A DNA stretch of 64,000 nt from Zopfochytrium polystomum (Eukaryota > Chytridiomycota > Chytridiomycetes > Chytridiales > Chytridiaceae): positions 1 through 64,000 of the forward strand of contig JAIVFJ010000009.1 of assembly GCA_025765615.1 (NCBI GenBank). The letters are read 5' to 3'. Positions 21,201 to 32,900 of the stretch are shown here, one piece after another. A program made the translations under genes and the position numbers. The notes beneath the pieces were generated by a model, which saw only the letters and a list, made by a program, of their open reading frames with translations, was not told the DNA's origin and did no database searches. The stretch's first letter is position 1, and every line of letters begins with the position of its first letter.

Positions 21201-24200
21201 TCCGCTGCCAGTGACGTTTTTGATGCGTTTCCGGCGATTCCTCTCCCCAAAGACTTCACCACGACGAGTGCGAGGAAATACACCACCCCGGACATCAAAC
21301 CTGACGGCAGCATTTCAGCGATCTCAAAGTCCGCAAAACAACAGCTAGCGTATAGTGTTGAAGCAGATTATGTGCCGAGCCTCTCCTCAGTGTCTGGCTT
21401 GCCGTTGTTTTCGGCAGAACGGCACATGGCCCGCAGTAAGGTTGCTGAAGAAGCATCTCGAAATGCAAGAGCGAGCAACAACACAGAGGATGTATGGAAA
21501 GCCACCACGGCCTTGCAATTCGGAAATTTAGTCATGGACAATGAAGATGAAGTCGTCGTAGAAGGTATTGAATGGCACCCGTTATTGTGCCGTTTTCTTG
21601 TTTGGTGATTTATGAGAGATTGATTCAGTGTCGTGGTGCGTTGACCCAAGATTGTGGGAGAGTTGGACTGATACTGGTTGGCTATTCCAGCGAGGTCCCT
21701 GCTACAAAATTGGATAGACAACTGCGGGGCTGTGGCTGATGACGCTTCATCTTCCGTTTTTCACGCAATGGCGGCGAATCAGCTCTCGGCAGCAGTTTTC
21801 CAGGACGTCAGAGAGCTCGTTTCAGATGCAGTCAACTCAAACGATGCAATTCGAGCGGGTCTCTGGGACAGTCGAATTTTTGGAACGATATCAAATCCGG
21901 GCATCGTGGATGCAGGCAAGGCAATCACTGCGGACTGGGAGCCGAGGCCGCTTGCATCTCCATGACCAATCAAGTCGGCCGGTCGTGCTTAAAGGGAGCT
22001 TCGAAGCTCGAAAGAGACTTAAGAAGGAGAGATCTCGAAGCCACGAGGTTGGGTTCTGAAGAGTCGCCCGGCTAGGTCTAAACATTTTCGTTGGCTGGAA
22101 AGAGAAAGAGATAGTGCGCGGATGCAGCTTCAAAGGGAGATTGAGTTGCGGGCAACGAAATTGGAGCTTGAGAAAGCGTACGAGCAAAAAAGACAGTTGG
22201 AAGCGAAAAAAGCAGAGATTGCCACGCAGCGAATGAAACGAGAAATAATGTAGGAGACTTTATTTCAACATACCCAGCAACTTAACCCTTTCTTGAGTGA
22301 TGCTGAGTCTGCAAAGGCCGCAGTAGCTGCGAAAAAAGCCGATGAAGAGAGAAAGCGAAAAATAGCAAGAGGCACCGAACGAGCCAACGCGCTCTACGAT
22401 ATGAAACAGTTAAAGTTGTTGAAGGCAAGCAGAAGGAAAATTAAGCGCGGTCTGATATCTTCCCATAGACGCTGTTTGCGTCTTGGAGACGATCAGCGCT
22501 TGCGTTCAGAACATCGTTCGCCAAATTCGCGGTGGGAATGGCTTGGTCGGCCAACACTTAACTTACAACGAACACCCTTCAGGCAATCAAGAACTGGAGG
22601 ACGCTGAACAGACTGTGGACTTGCTGGAACAGAGCCAAAACATTTCGGGAAGGTCACAGGTGAGGAAGGTGCTGTTTCGATCGGACTGCGCTCACCCCTC
22701 AAGAGACAAGCAGCAGAAATCGCACGACGTCTTCAGCGCGAGCAAGAGCTCGAGCTGCGAGCCATGCGGCATCACAAATTCTCAAAGTTATCACGGTGCT
22801 TCCTCAGCTGGCTCTCATATATGCGCAGTGAAGGCAAGATATCGCTTTTACTATGCGCTTGTGCCCTTCAACTTCTAAAGCAACCTAAAAGCTGAACAAA
22901 GGCGGGTTAGAGCCCAACATGAAAAACGGAAGAAGAAGATGGAGGATTTCCTCGATTCTTTACGTATTCGACAGCAAGAAAAGCAGCGAGAGGAGATCTT
23001 GAGGCAGGAGGAGTTGCTGAGATGTGCCCGGGCTCTGGAACGAGACCCAGGGGAAAACGTGACTTGCAATGTTAATATCGGACATTCGAAGTCTCCACCG
23101 CAGAGCAGCTCTCAGTCCGACGCAGCTTCCTCCTTGCCGATGAAACCTCCAAAAGAACTTAAAATTTCGACATCGGCTGAGACACGGAGGCACGGTGATA
23201 CTTGACGATACATTAGATAAAGATACAAGACCGCAACCAAGTTCACTGGACCCTGGCCCCAATATCGAAATTAAGACGGAGACGACCCTGATTGCGCCGG
23301 TTACTCCAGTTAGGCGCTCTCAAAAGTTCGCTCCAAAAGTGGCCAGGAAGGTGCTGCCGGCCCAATCGTCTCGAGACAGACGCCTTGTTGAAGGTATTGT
23401 GAAAACAACATGACTCAGACCTAAGAGTTCCAGAAATGGAGAAGAGAGAGCGAGAGCGAAAGGAGAAGAGGCAATTGCTGGAAGAAAAACGCAAGGAGAA
23501 GCAGAAGATGCTGGAGGTAGAAAGTCGAAACATTCAAGCAACGATTCTGACGGAGTTGACAGGAAAGGCGCAGATTGGATGAGGAAGCCCGCATAAGGCA
23601 GGAAGAGGATGAGCGGCATCGGTACTTGCAGGAGAAACTGGAGCAAAAACGATTGGAACAAGAAGTGCGTGAGAATCAACGTTTGGTTGTTGAAGGAAGC
23701 TTATCGACAAAGCAGGCTTTAGAAGCGAAAGAGAAAGAGAGGCTGCATTTACTTCACTTGAGGAAAAAGGCCGATTCCTGGTATCGATACATACTCCTTC
23801 GAAGGATAGGTCTTCACCCGTGGAAGGTTTACTTGGCTCTTTGCGCGGAGGAAGCACGCGCAGCGGCTGAGCTCCACCTGAAAATGACCGTAAGAAGCGT
23901 ATATCGAATCTGGATGAGCAAAGTCCAGTCCAGACAATGTGCAATAGAGGCAAAGGCCGTCGAGTACAGTCATAACCTGCAAATCCGCAGGTTTTTCAAG
24001 GAATGGACTCAGGTAGAAGCACTTTCGTCTTGGTTGATTAATAACCACTAGCACTCAGAATTTCACACGAATGTCAGCGTCCGTCGAATCTGCGTCTGCG
24101 CTGGATCACAAGCATTGCCTTGAGAGAATGCTTAAAAAGTGGAAGTGGAAGGCGAAGGAGAGCATTATGAATCGGATGCGACTTGAGCGAGAAAAGGAGC

Positions 24201-24481
24201 TTCTTGCGGACTCCTTCGCGGCTCGGTAAGAATCGTCTCAAAGCTGTAACTTAGCTGATAGATAACACATGAAGCTACATTCCACGAAGATTTCTGCGGA
24301 AGTGGAGGCAGAATGTTTTGGACGCAAAAGAGGATCGATGGAAAGAATTCCGAAAGCAACAGCTCAGGGAGAGGATCAAGGTGGGTGAAATGTCGTTCCA
24401 GACATTATTTTGGCTAATTTTTGTCGGCTGCAGGAGCTTTTGACGGATTCGCGGTTTGAAAGTGAGCTGCGCAGAATCTGA
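21201..24481 (+). CDS. CCDC191-like coiled-coil protein (centrosome/basal-body type)
   Basis: Exons that join in frame include 21201-21564 and 21691 onwards (intron 21565-21690), and later ones around 22900-23170, 23430-23516, 23567-24013, 24057-24227, 24274-24380 and 24434-24481. The first exon lies upstream and is not resolved: an in-frame stop precedes the acceptor at 21200. The middle is rich in Glu/Lys/Arg coiled coil (MEDFLDSLRIRQQEKQREE; MEKRERERKEKRQLLEEK). The C-terminal part has regularly spaced Trp motifs: YILLRRIGLHPWK, VYRIWMSK, RRFFKEWTQ, MLKKWKWK, RRFLRKWRQN, then KQQLRERIKELL. Order and spacing match what I know of the animal protein CCDC191, and the Trp repeats recall Sfi1-type centrin-binding repeats. 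In a flagellated fungus a centriole or basal-body role is plausible; that is inference. Confidence 0.65.
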
Positions 24482-26040
24482 ATCTCTTCGTAAGCTGCAT
24501 TTACCTCATGGTGAGTTGTGACGATTCGCCAAGATGGCACCAGATTATGCTACAAGAAGTGTCCTAAACCAATTTTACTACTCAAACACTAGGATTGTAA
24601 TGTGTAAAGCCAAACCATTGATTAAATAAGTGGAGTAGGAGATTGCTAGCGCGAGTGTATCGTTCAAGCCTTCGCTTAGTCGAAATCAATATATAAGCAC
24701 AATCAAACGAAGACTCTTCGATTAATGTTTGCAATAAGGCCGTACGGGACTAGGAAAGGGGAGGGAGCTTGATGCGAGCAGTTTACGCGCCAATTCCGGT
24801 TTTTCGTTCGCAGTGTAAGTATTGATTGATTCATGAGGAAGTAGATGGGATGGAACAGGAGGGAACGGGTCACGTGCACGGCCTCCACATCACAGAAATT
24901 GTCCTGCGCAGCACCATGACCGTGCCAACCCAGAGAGGGCAGCACCTCCCCCCTTTCCCTTGCCCCGCCGCCCTCGCTGTAGCCCCCCGGCCTCCGACTG
25001 GCCTGACCAAGGCCTGCAAGACCCAGCCTTGGACCGACTCCACCACCCTGGTACAATTTGAACGAACCCGCGCTCTGTCCAAGCAAGCAAGACCAACTGC
25101 CTAGAACGACCCGACAAGCAAAGCAGCCTCGAACAAAAGAACCGCCCGACATAAGACCTCCAGACGACCTACTCCCGCAAGCCCTCACTGGCCTCCTCCT
25201 TCAAGATACCAGCCTCTGCCCAAGTCCCACCGACTTCGACCAACATTAACAAGCAAATCAGCTCTGCCTCGCCAACAAACTTCCAACAAATCAAGCCGCC
25301 TTGTTCGTCAACTTCGTAATTACCACCAGCGTCTCCAGCACCCAGGATGGCCTTCTTGTACCCGTCGAGACTCGATCGAGTCGCCAAAAACGTGGGTGAG
25401 GAGCACATCACGCTTTATTTCCTCGGTTGTTCCATTTCTCTAAACTTTCTTTCAGTTCGTCCGTCGTTACCCGAAAAAAGAAGAAGAAAAAGACAAAACA
25501 GTGCCATCCTCGTCATCATGGAGACTGGCCAGCCAACCAGCCATGCAAAGAACCAGCTTGTTCCTCACTGAGGGGTCAGCGACACAAGAGCACAAGAGCC
25601 AAAGACCGGTAAACGAATTGCCCAAAACCAACACCGCAAATCCTGCCGACGCCGCAAAGCCCCAAGATCCAGCCTGCTTCAACCACCGGACCGAAATTAC
25701 CTCAACTGCCCTGTTTCAATTGCTACAATCTAGTCAACTCGTCCGTCAACGTTCAAACATCGCCAATGTCTTTTGGCTCCACACTGAACGGACTTCCATC
25801 AGCTCCGCTGAAGAAGCGCTCACGCAAACCCCAGTCGCCGAAAATGTAAGTCTCACGATTGATTTCTATGATGTCTTCAACTTTCTCAACTTCTTGCAGT
25901 TGTTGCCCACCGCTTCGAACAAATGATAAAAACAAAGCCAAGCCTAACAAACCAACGTCCACCCGTTGGACTTCGCGTCAAGCGAGACTAACTCACAAGG
26001 GCATTCAACGCCTTGCTAGCACGTTTGAACTGCTTATGTG
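24482..26040. other. Intergenic DNA; weak possible small gene
   Basis: Several Thr/Pro/Ala-rich plus-strand frames (24826-25104, 25058-25249, 25501-25926) lie here. A model starting MAFLYPSRLDRVAKNV at 25347 could splice at a GTGAGG...TTTCAG intron (about 25393-25454), but the product has no recognisable domain. I leave it uncalled. The two genes flanking the wider 24.5-26.9 kb interval converge on it. Confidence 0.35.
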
Positions 26041-26050
26041 ACAGGGCTGT

Positions 26051-26160
26051 GTCTGGCGCGGTCTGAGCTCCACTTGAGTGACAGGCTTCGGACGGAGCTT
26101 GCTCCGATTTGTCAGAACACTCGTGTCTCCCTTGGCGGTCCTGCTGGTGTGCGCGTAACT
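26051..26160. repeat. 110-bp direct repeat, copy 1
   Basis: Begins GTCTGGCGCGG and ends TGTGCGCGTAACT. Copy 2 starts 270 bp downstream. The pair differs by scattered substitutions and contains the shared core CAGGCTTCGGACGGA. Confidence 0.85.
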
Positions 26161-26320
26161 TGCCGATGCCGTCTCAATTACACTCTTACCTTTAAATTTT
26201 GGAGCACTCCGTCCCTCTCTTGCGTTAGGAGTGCTCCGTCCCACCTCATTTTCCCTTCGGTCCGAGTGCAGACTAACAAAACGGGGCTTTTTAACGCCAA
26301 GACGCTCTCTGCGCCTGCTT

Positions 26321-26430
26321 GTCTGGCGTGGTCCGGGCCTGACTTGAGTGGCAGGCTTCGGACGGACTTTGCTCCGATCTGCCAGAACAGTTGTTGCACC
26401 CTTGGTGGTCCTGTTTGTGTGCGCGTAACT
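26321..26430. repeat. 110-bp direct repeat, copy 2
   Basis: Begins GTCTGGCGTGG and ends TGTGCGCGTAACT, matching copy 1 along its full length. It runs directly into the C18/(TC)30 tract. Confidence 0.85.
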
Positions 26431-26440
26431 CCTCATACCA

Positions 26441-26447
26441 CCCCCCC

Positions 26448-26518
<71 letters not shown>
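26441..26518. repeat. C18 followed by (TC)30 tract
   Basis: Eighteen C residues (26441-26458) followed by thirty TC dinucleotides (26459-26518): a pure homopyrimidine run of 78 nt, able to form triplex (H-DNA) in principle. Confidence 0.95.
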
Positions 26519-26523
<5 letters not shown>

Positions 26524-26955
26524 CACTCTTTCTGATCTCTCTTCTCTCTTTCCCTCCTCAGTCTCTATCTTCTCAAAGATGATTCTCAAAATTCCCTCTT
26601 GTCAGCAGTTCCTACCTTTTATCTTCTCCGAACGGAATGGCCGAAAGCAGCAATAGAACGTGCTTTTTCTTCAACGCTTCAGTTGTTACTTTGGCTCCCC
26701 ATGTTTTCGGCATTGCAAGCCCGCCTGGTTCGGATTGCAATTATACAATTCGAGTGCCCGCTGAGTGTGTGCCAGATATTACGGGCCTGCCTCCATATCG
26801 AATGCTTGGTCTACACCTTCGTCCAACTTCCTGTGCAGCGCTTTCGCGAAGTTCCCACCGCACCGAGAAAATCGAGTTTGCGCCCCTCGGAGCCTCTATC
26901 TCGTTTCTTCAGTTTCTTGTCATGTATTTAAACAATAAAATACAACGCAGCACCA

Positions 26956-29900
26956 TCATTTCATTCCCCTTCGAAACAACGCCCTGTGCCCGGACTTTCC
27001 GTCCTTCATCGACCCAGTTTCCTCCTCTTTTTCGCGAGACAAAAGTGACGAATCGCTGCCTCGAGACGAGACACCCAGCGAGGGTACGTCCAGCAACCTT
27101 GACGGTTGCAGATCCTCTGAAACGTCGGATGCTTGCCCTTCCCGACGTGGTCGATCCTTTCTTTGAAACAGCTTCTCCCGAACAAGGGCAGCACTGTTGG
27201 CAAGAACGGCGCGAATAGCATCTGGCAAGAAAGAAAAAAAAGGAAAATAGATTAAACTCTGTCGGCAACGGTTTCAACCTGATTAAGACCGGTACCTTTT
27301 GTGACGGCCTCCAAAACATCTCGAAGGCTCCACGTTTTGTTCCTATACTCCAGCGTCGGCATGGCAAAAGTAAACATGTTGAGGTCCTCAAAATTCTTCT
27401 CTTTCAGTCCCTAAGGAACACCAAATTTCATAGATCAGCCTGAGATCCTCACGCTCCACGAACTTACTTTGTAGCTGATGCAATGCCGTACGCCAGGCAT
27501 CTTAATGTAGATGTAACTCTGATTCTCAGAAGCTCGGAGCTGCATCTGCTTGAGTTCGCTGAGAGCACCCTTGTTACGCTCGCTTTTTCGTGTCGCCTTT
27601 TTTTTCTTTTCCGACGGTGCAGCTTGTGACGCAACCACAGTGCCATCAGCGGCTGACTTCTCTTCAGAACCCAGTCGAGCAGATCCACCGCGGATCTTGG
27701 AGGCTGACGAGATTTCAGTCTCAGTTTGCTTGTCTGACGTATTCTCTGATTTTGCTTCATCGGCTACATCTTTTTCTTTGCTCGACGTCTTCTTTGAGCG
27801 CTTCGCTGGAAAGAAGTAGTTTTCAAGCTGGGAGAACGACTCGCGTGTCATTTGAAGAAGCAGAGGAAAGATGTTGATTTCGAGGTGGTCAACGACTGGA
27901 ATCCCTGCAACCGGTGGCTGGTTACAGAAGAAATCGTTAGTTGAAATACTAATTAGTTCTTCACGGTACCATTTCCCTCTTGTACAGCCGTAGCATTTTG
28001 TTTCTCTTGAAGTTGACCGGGCGATCATCCGGAATGTACGGAGAAATCCACGTCCGGAAAGAATTAGGGGAATTGAACAAATTCTCGAGTCGTAGCTCGT
28101 CCACCTCGAGCACAGTTGTGCTTGATTGATCTTCATTGTATAACCATACAAACTTGACATCGTTGAGACTCCATTGCGCCAGGTACTGTGCGCCGTCAGG
28201 GTTAACAGTAGGATTCAAAGGCTGACTAGTGGTTTTCGTGGTGTCAAGTAACATGCTCCACTCCAATTTGTTGGCAGAAACTTGCAACTTCCATCCAATA
28301 TCGACCGAGTCGCGCTTGCGTTCCAAATCTGATTCGTTATTCAATGCTTCCATGATAATAATGAGTTCATCTTCATATTGATGAAGACACTTCCTAAGCT
28401 CATTCTCGCGCTCTTGATCGAATTCCGAGAATTGCAAGAGAGCAGCGGCCTGTCGAATTTTCTCCTGCAGCTCCACGACAGTTTTCATCACGTCTCTTAA
28501 ATCCTCCATCTGACTCAGAGCTAGCATCATCTTCTTCAGCTTATTCTTCTTCTCCACATTCTGAACTTCATGGTGAACAAGAAGGTTTCCGATGACATCG
28601 GACAGCATCTGGAATTGACTTGCGTCGATGGACACGTTGAAGTGGGGAAAGTCTATCAAGAACAGGTCCACGTTTTCTGTGGTGTCTTTCGATGCAGACT
28701 GCGGATTATGCTGAATTTTGGCATAGAGTGGGTTTGGTTGGTCGCGATACATCCAAGCAGATGTTTGCTCCACAATGCGACGAAGGAATCCCGTGGGTGT
28801 AGAGAGGTTGTTCAGGCATTCTAAGGGAACCCAAACAGGCCAGTGCTGCCTTTTGGAAATTCTTTGCAACTCGCTGGGAAGAGAGTCTGTATCCACTAAA
28901 TCATCCTCGTTTGATCCCAAGAGAGGACCGAATGACACCACATAATCAATGCTTGAGTTGGATACAGAGATATCCGACTGCCGCGCAGTGAAAAATTGCG
29001 CATTCTCAATGTTGATGATGCTTCTCTTTTTCACCATATGCGCGCTGTCTGAAAACTCTCCTGCATCATCTGATGAGTCCAAGATGAGGATAGAGCGAAA
29101 CTGCATGTGCTCGGCAGCAAGAATAACAGAAACAAGGGACTTGGTATCATTTCGGCCATTTGTCTCAAAGTTGATCTGAGGATTTATGAACTGAATGATG
29201 AAGTCACTGTCAACGTGATGATCAGGGGAAATATAGTCCGGGGATTTGGGATCTGTCGACGGAATGTAGGCGGCAAGATTTGTGAGATTCTTGCTCTTTG
29301 TACTCGACTCAGTCTGAACGAGATCAGCTGTCGAGCTGCCGTAGTAGGTCTCATTTTGGACGACTAGGTTTTCCAAGTCAGCCACAAGGTGTGCTAAAAG
29401 ATCCTGGGCCATTTGATCGTCAAACATGACACCATCCTTGTCTTCAGCTCGTGCTTGAGTTTTTCCTGATCGTTGCCTGCTCGAACGATTTGCGACCATC
29501 TGAACGAGCTCCCTCGCTGTTTTCAACGCGTAGTTTGAGAGACAATATTTCATTGAGGTTCCGCGCCGAAATATTCCGAAAAACTGGGAAACAGCGTTTC
29601 GCACTTCTTTGTGCCAAATAAGGTTGACATTGTGGATAATGTATCGGTGATCAAACAGTGCTCCCGACGAGGTTCGGTCTGTCGGTCCGTCTTTGCTACT
29701 CATGAGCGGGCTCTCTGAAGAGAATTGTTCAGCTATCAGTGGGTTGACGTATTCCTTCACAAACCTTTACTCAGCATTTGCTCACATCGCTGAATTTCAT
29801 GGATCACAATGTCCCTCTTCTCATACAGAACACTGAGTTTCTCAATGATTGTGGCCGACTCCTGTTGAATTGGTCAGAGTGGAAATCAAGGTAAGAGGTT

Positions 29901-32900
29901 CGTAACTGGCTGCAGCGAGTCATCCAAAAGCACTTGAATACGATATTCCAAGTGGCTCTGAAGACTGAGGAAATAGCTTATTGAAGATTGAAGAGTTTGG
30001 AGTCGATCTTTGTAAAGCTTGATTTGTACGTCAAAAATATCTGGCCACACAACTCAATCAGCTTTGGTCCTGGAAAAAGGTGATCGCAATGTACCATGCT
30101 CAGCACGATTCTTATCCCTGTCTGCTTGCCTAACGTCTGCATTCCGCCTAAAGTAGATAAACTGGAGATTCGGTATACTCATTAATTTCTTTAGCCAATC
30201 CGAAAACAAGCTTGCCTTTGGAGTCCAAATAAAAGGAATCATTCGCATTGTGAATTTATCGCTATAGAGACGATCCTCAGTCAAGAACCACTCTCGATGA
30301 ATATCTCCTTCTTCGTTGTCGTCCATTGATTCCTCAATATTTGCATTTCCCAGTGGTTGAACAACTCGACCCTCCAACTCTGTGAAGATTATCTCCGACG
30401 CCCGCAGTGTCCACTTTGTTGTTTTTGCACGAATAAGATCAGTTCGGACCCGGAGAGGCTTTTGCTCGAGAAGCATGTCAACTTCCATCTTTTCTGCCCG
30501 GCAACGAAGGCCGACGCAAACTTCCTCTGACTCGCACATGAAGCTGACAACAAGGGGATGCAAGATTCCGGTCACGTGAGCAGACCCAATTGCTCGACCC
30601 AGCTTCGGTTTGAAAATCGTTCCCTTGGGAGTAAAGATCTTGCCTTGGTGAATCGGTATACTGATGAGTGGAGACTGGTAGAGGGGAATCACCGATAGTA
30701 GAGCTCGAAGAGAAGTATTTGTGAGGGAAAGATAATTTATGGGTTGGCTTAGGGATGAGAAGAACTCTCGAGGGGATTGAACATCAATCAAGAAATGCAA
30801 GGAACTGGTTCTGAATCCGTCATACGCATCGAAGACCTGCGATGAGTTGTAAGCTTGAGGAAACCAATTAGTTCAGCAATTATACTTTGTTTTTCGAAAA
30901 TTCCGCTGCAAACTCAGGCGTCCGGAGAACTATATCAGTGTGGTTGCGCCAGAGAGCAGTTTCAATGCGAGTTCCGTCAATAAGCGGCTTTGACAGTGTT
31001 AGAAAAACAACCCCAATAGCAAGGCGAACTCCGCCAATGAAATTGCCAATCACGTCTTCCGAGAGGGAAACCTTTTTGCCATTGATAATACGAGGCTTCT
31101 CTCCTGGCCAACGAGGTACTGAGAATTTCAGTTGCCCGCACTCAACAATGATGTTCTCCCCAGCTTTGTCGCTACCCCCCAATATCAACTCGAATGCCTT
31201 TGCTGATTGTCATGTCAATGCCTTGTGCACCAGAAGCCTGCCTTGGGTCAAAGTACGGAGACGTTGAGCCGAGTACGCGGATCTTAAGCTCACCGCCGCC
31301 AGTGAAGTTGATGACGTTGTGGCCGTGTAAAATTATACGTAATTTATCCCACCAACCAATTGGCTCACTGGGATCCACAGTTGGTCGAGTAAATGACGCA
31401 AAGCACCTTGCCATGTCCGCCAGAGGTGCTTCAAGGCATGCACCCCATGAGCCAAATATAGTTGAGGAGGATTTAACGACAGTATTGGATCGTGTGTAGA
31501 CCTTCACAGGATTGATATTCCGGCGAACAACCACCGGCTCCAATTCAAGTGGTGCAAGTGATAGTGGAACAATCTTCATGGATTCATCCGATGCCTCACT
31601 TTCGGCAACAATCAGCAAGCCCTCCGTCGTCCAGTTAGTTTCCGAACCGGAACCAGGAATGTGTAACAGGGGAAGCGGTATGTCTCGCAGTTGCACATGA
31701 ACTTCATCCAAAGTGATCACTAGGCCAAGTGCAATCAAGTCATTGTATTTTCTGTCGAACGGAGTTGTTGGATCGATAAAGTGTAGTGTTTGCTCAATAG
31801 TATCGCACGGAAGCTCTGGTGTGAAAATGAGTCCTGACAGATTCTTGAATTTCGCAGTAAAAAGAGGGTGGTTCCAGTTCCTTTTAGCTGATGTCTCACG
31901 AATTCTTGTTATCCATGTGTCTGAATTGAAGGCCATCATCTTCCACCAAGCCTCTTCAATTTCTCTGAAAATTTTAAGTCTCACAATAAAGGGCGAATGC
32001 TTATACTCACTTAGTTATCACTCCGTTATTTTGAGCTCTAATTGCTGCTGCTTTTTTTTGGAACGATTTGTAACGGGCATTTCGAGATCGTTGTTCCTCC
32101 ATTCCAACAGTAAATATGCGGTGCAAGTTTGATTCAAACTTGGAGTCCATGATTTGCAAGATTCCTGATAGTATTTGGACGCGAGTTTGCGGAATTTGGT
32201 TTTTAGAAATACGAGTTGAACCCGGGGAAATTCTTGAAAGCGATTGCAGACTTAATTTCTCGAATGCTGTATTCTTGACTGCTTTTGTTAAATTAATGAT
32301 TTCATCAAAGATGTCGGCCATTTCAAATCCATCAGGGTTGGCAGCTGCAACGTGACCAATAATAATGTCAAGTGCAGGGTTCCCAGCAGTATCTTTCACG
32401 AAATTTAGTCTCAGATTTTCAGCGGTCAATAGCTCGTCAATTTTCGGGCCATCATCGAACTTGCGCGTCATATTCAGCAAAATGCTTTTCACTTGACCAT
32501 CGACGACAGCTTTAGTCTTGATTCCAACATTGATGTCTTCCACTTGCCCTCCAATCTCAATACCATTTGTCAATGTCAAGAGAGCAGTTAAGACATCCAG
32601 GTGAACAGAGACTTGAACGTTTCGACTGGTTTTTCGTCTCTTGCTGGCTGCACCATCCTTTGGTGCAAGCAACTCTGCTAGCTTAACTATGTGAACAATC
32701 GAAACCAGGCTGACATAGATGGAACGAAATTCAGCTTCGACCCTTGCTTCAAAAAGCATCATCTTCCATAATTCACCAAACGATGCAGAAGGGTCTGATT
32801 CAACGCTGACTTTCTTGATAAAGACAACAGTATCACCCAACGTGTCATCTAGAAGAGCTTGGTTCACATCGTTCACAGCTCGAAGCGTAAACGAGCCTAT

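Noticed and set aside
24826..25926. Thr/Pro-rich plus-strand frames as a spliced gene
   Set aside because: One plausible intron exists, but the product has no recognisable domain and alternative frames are equally likely.
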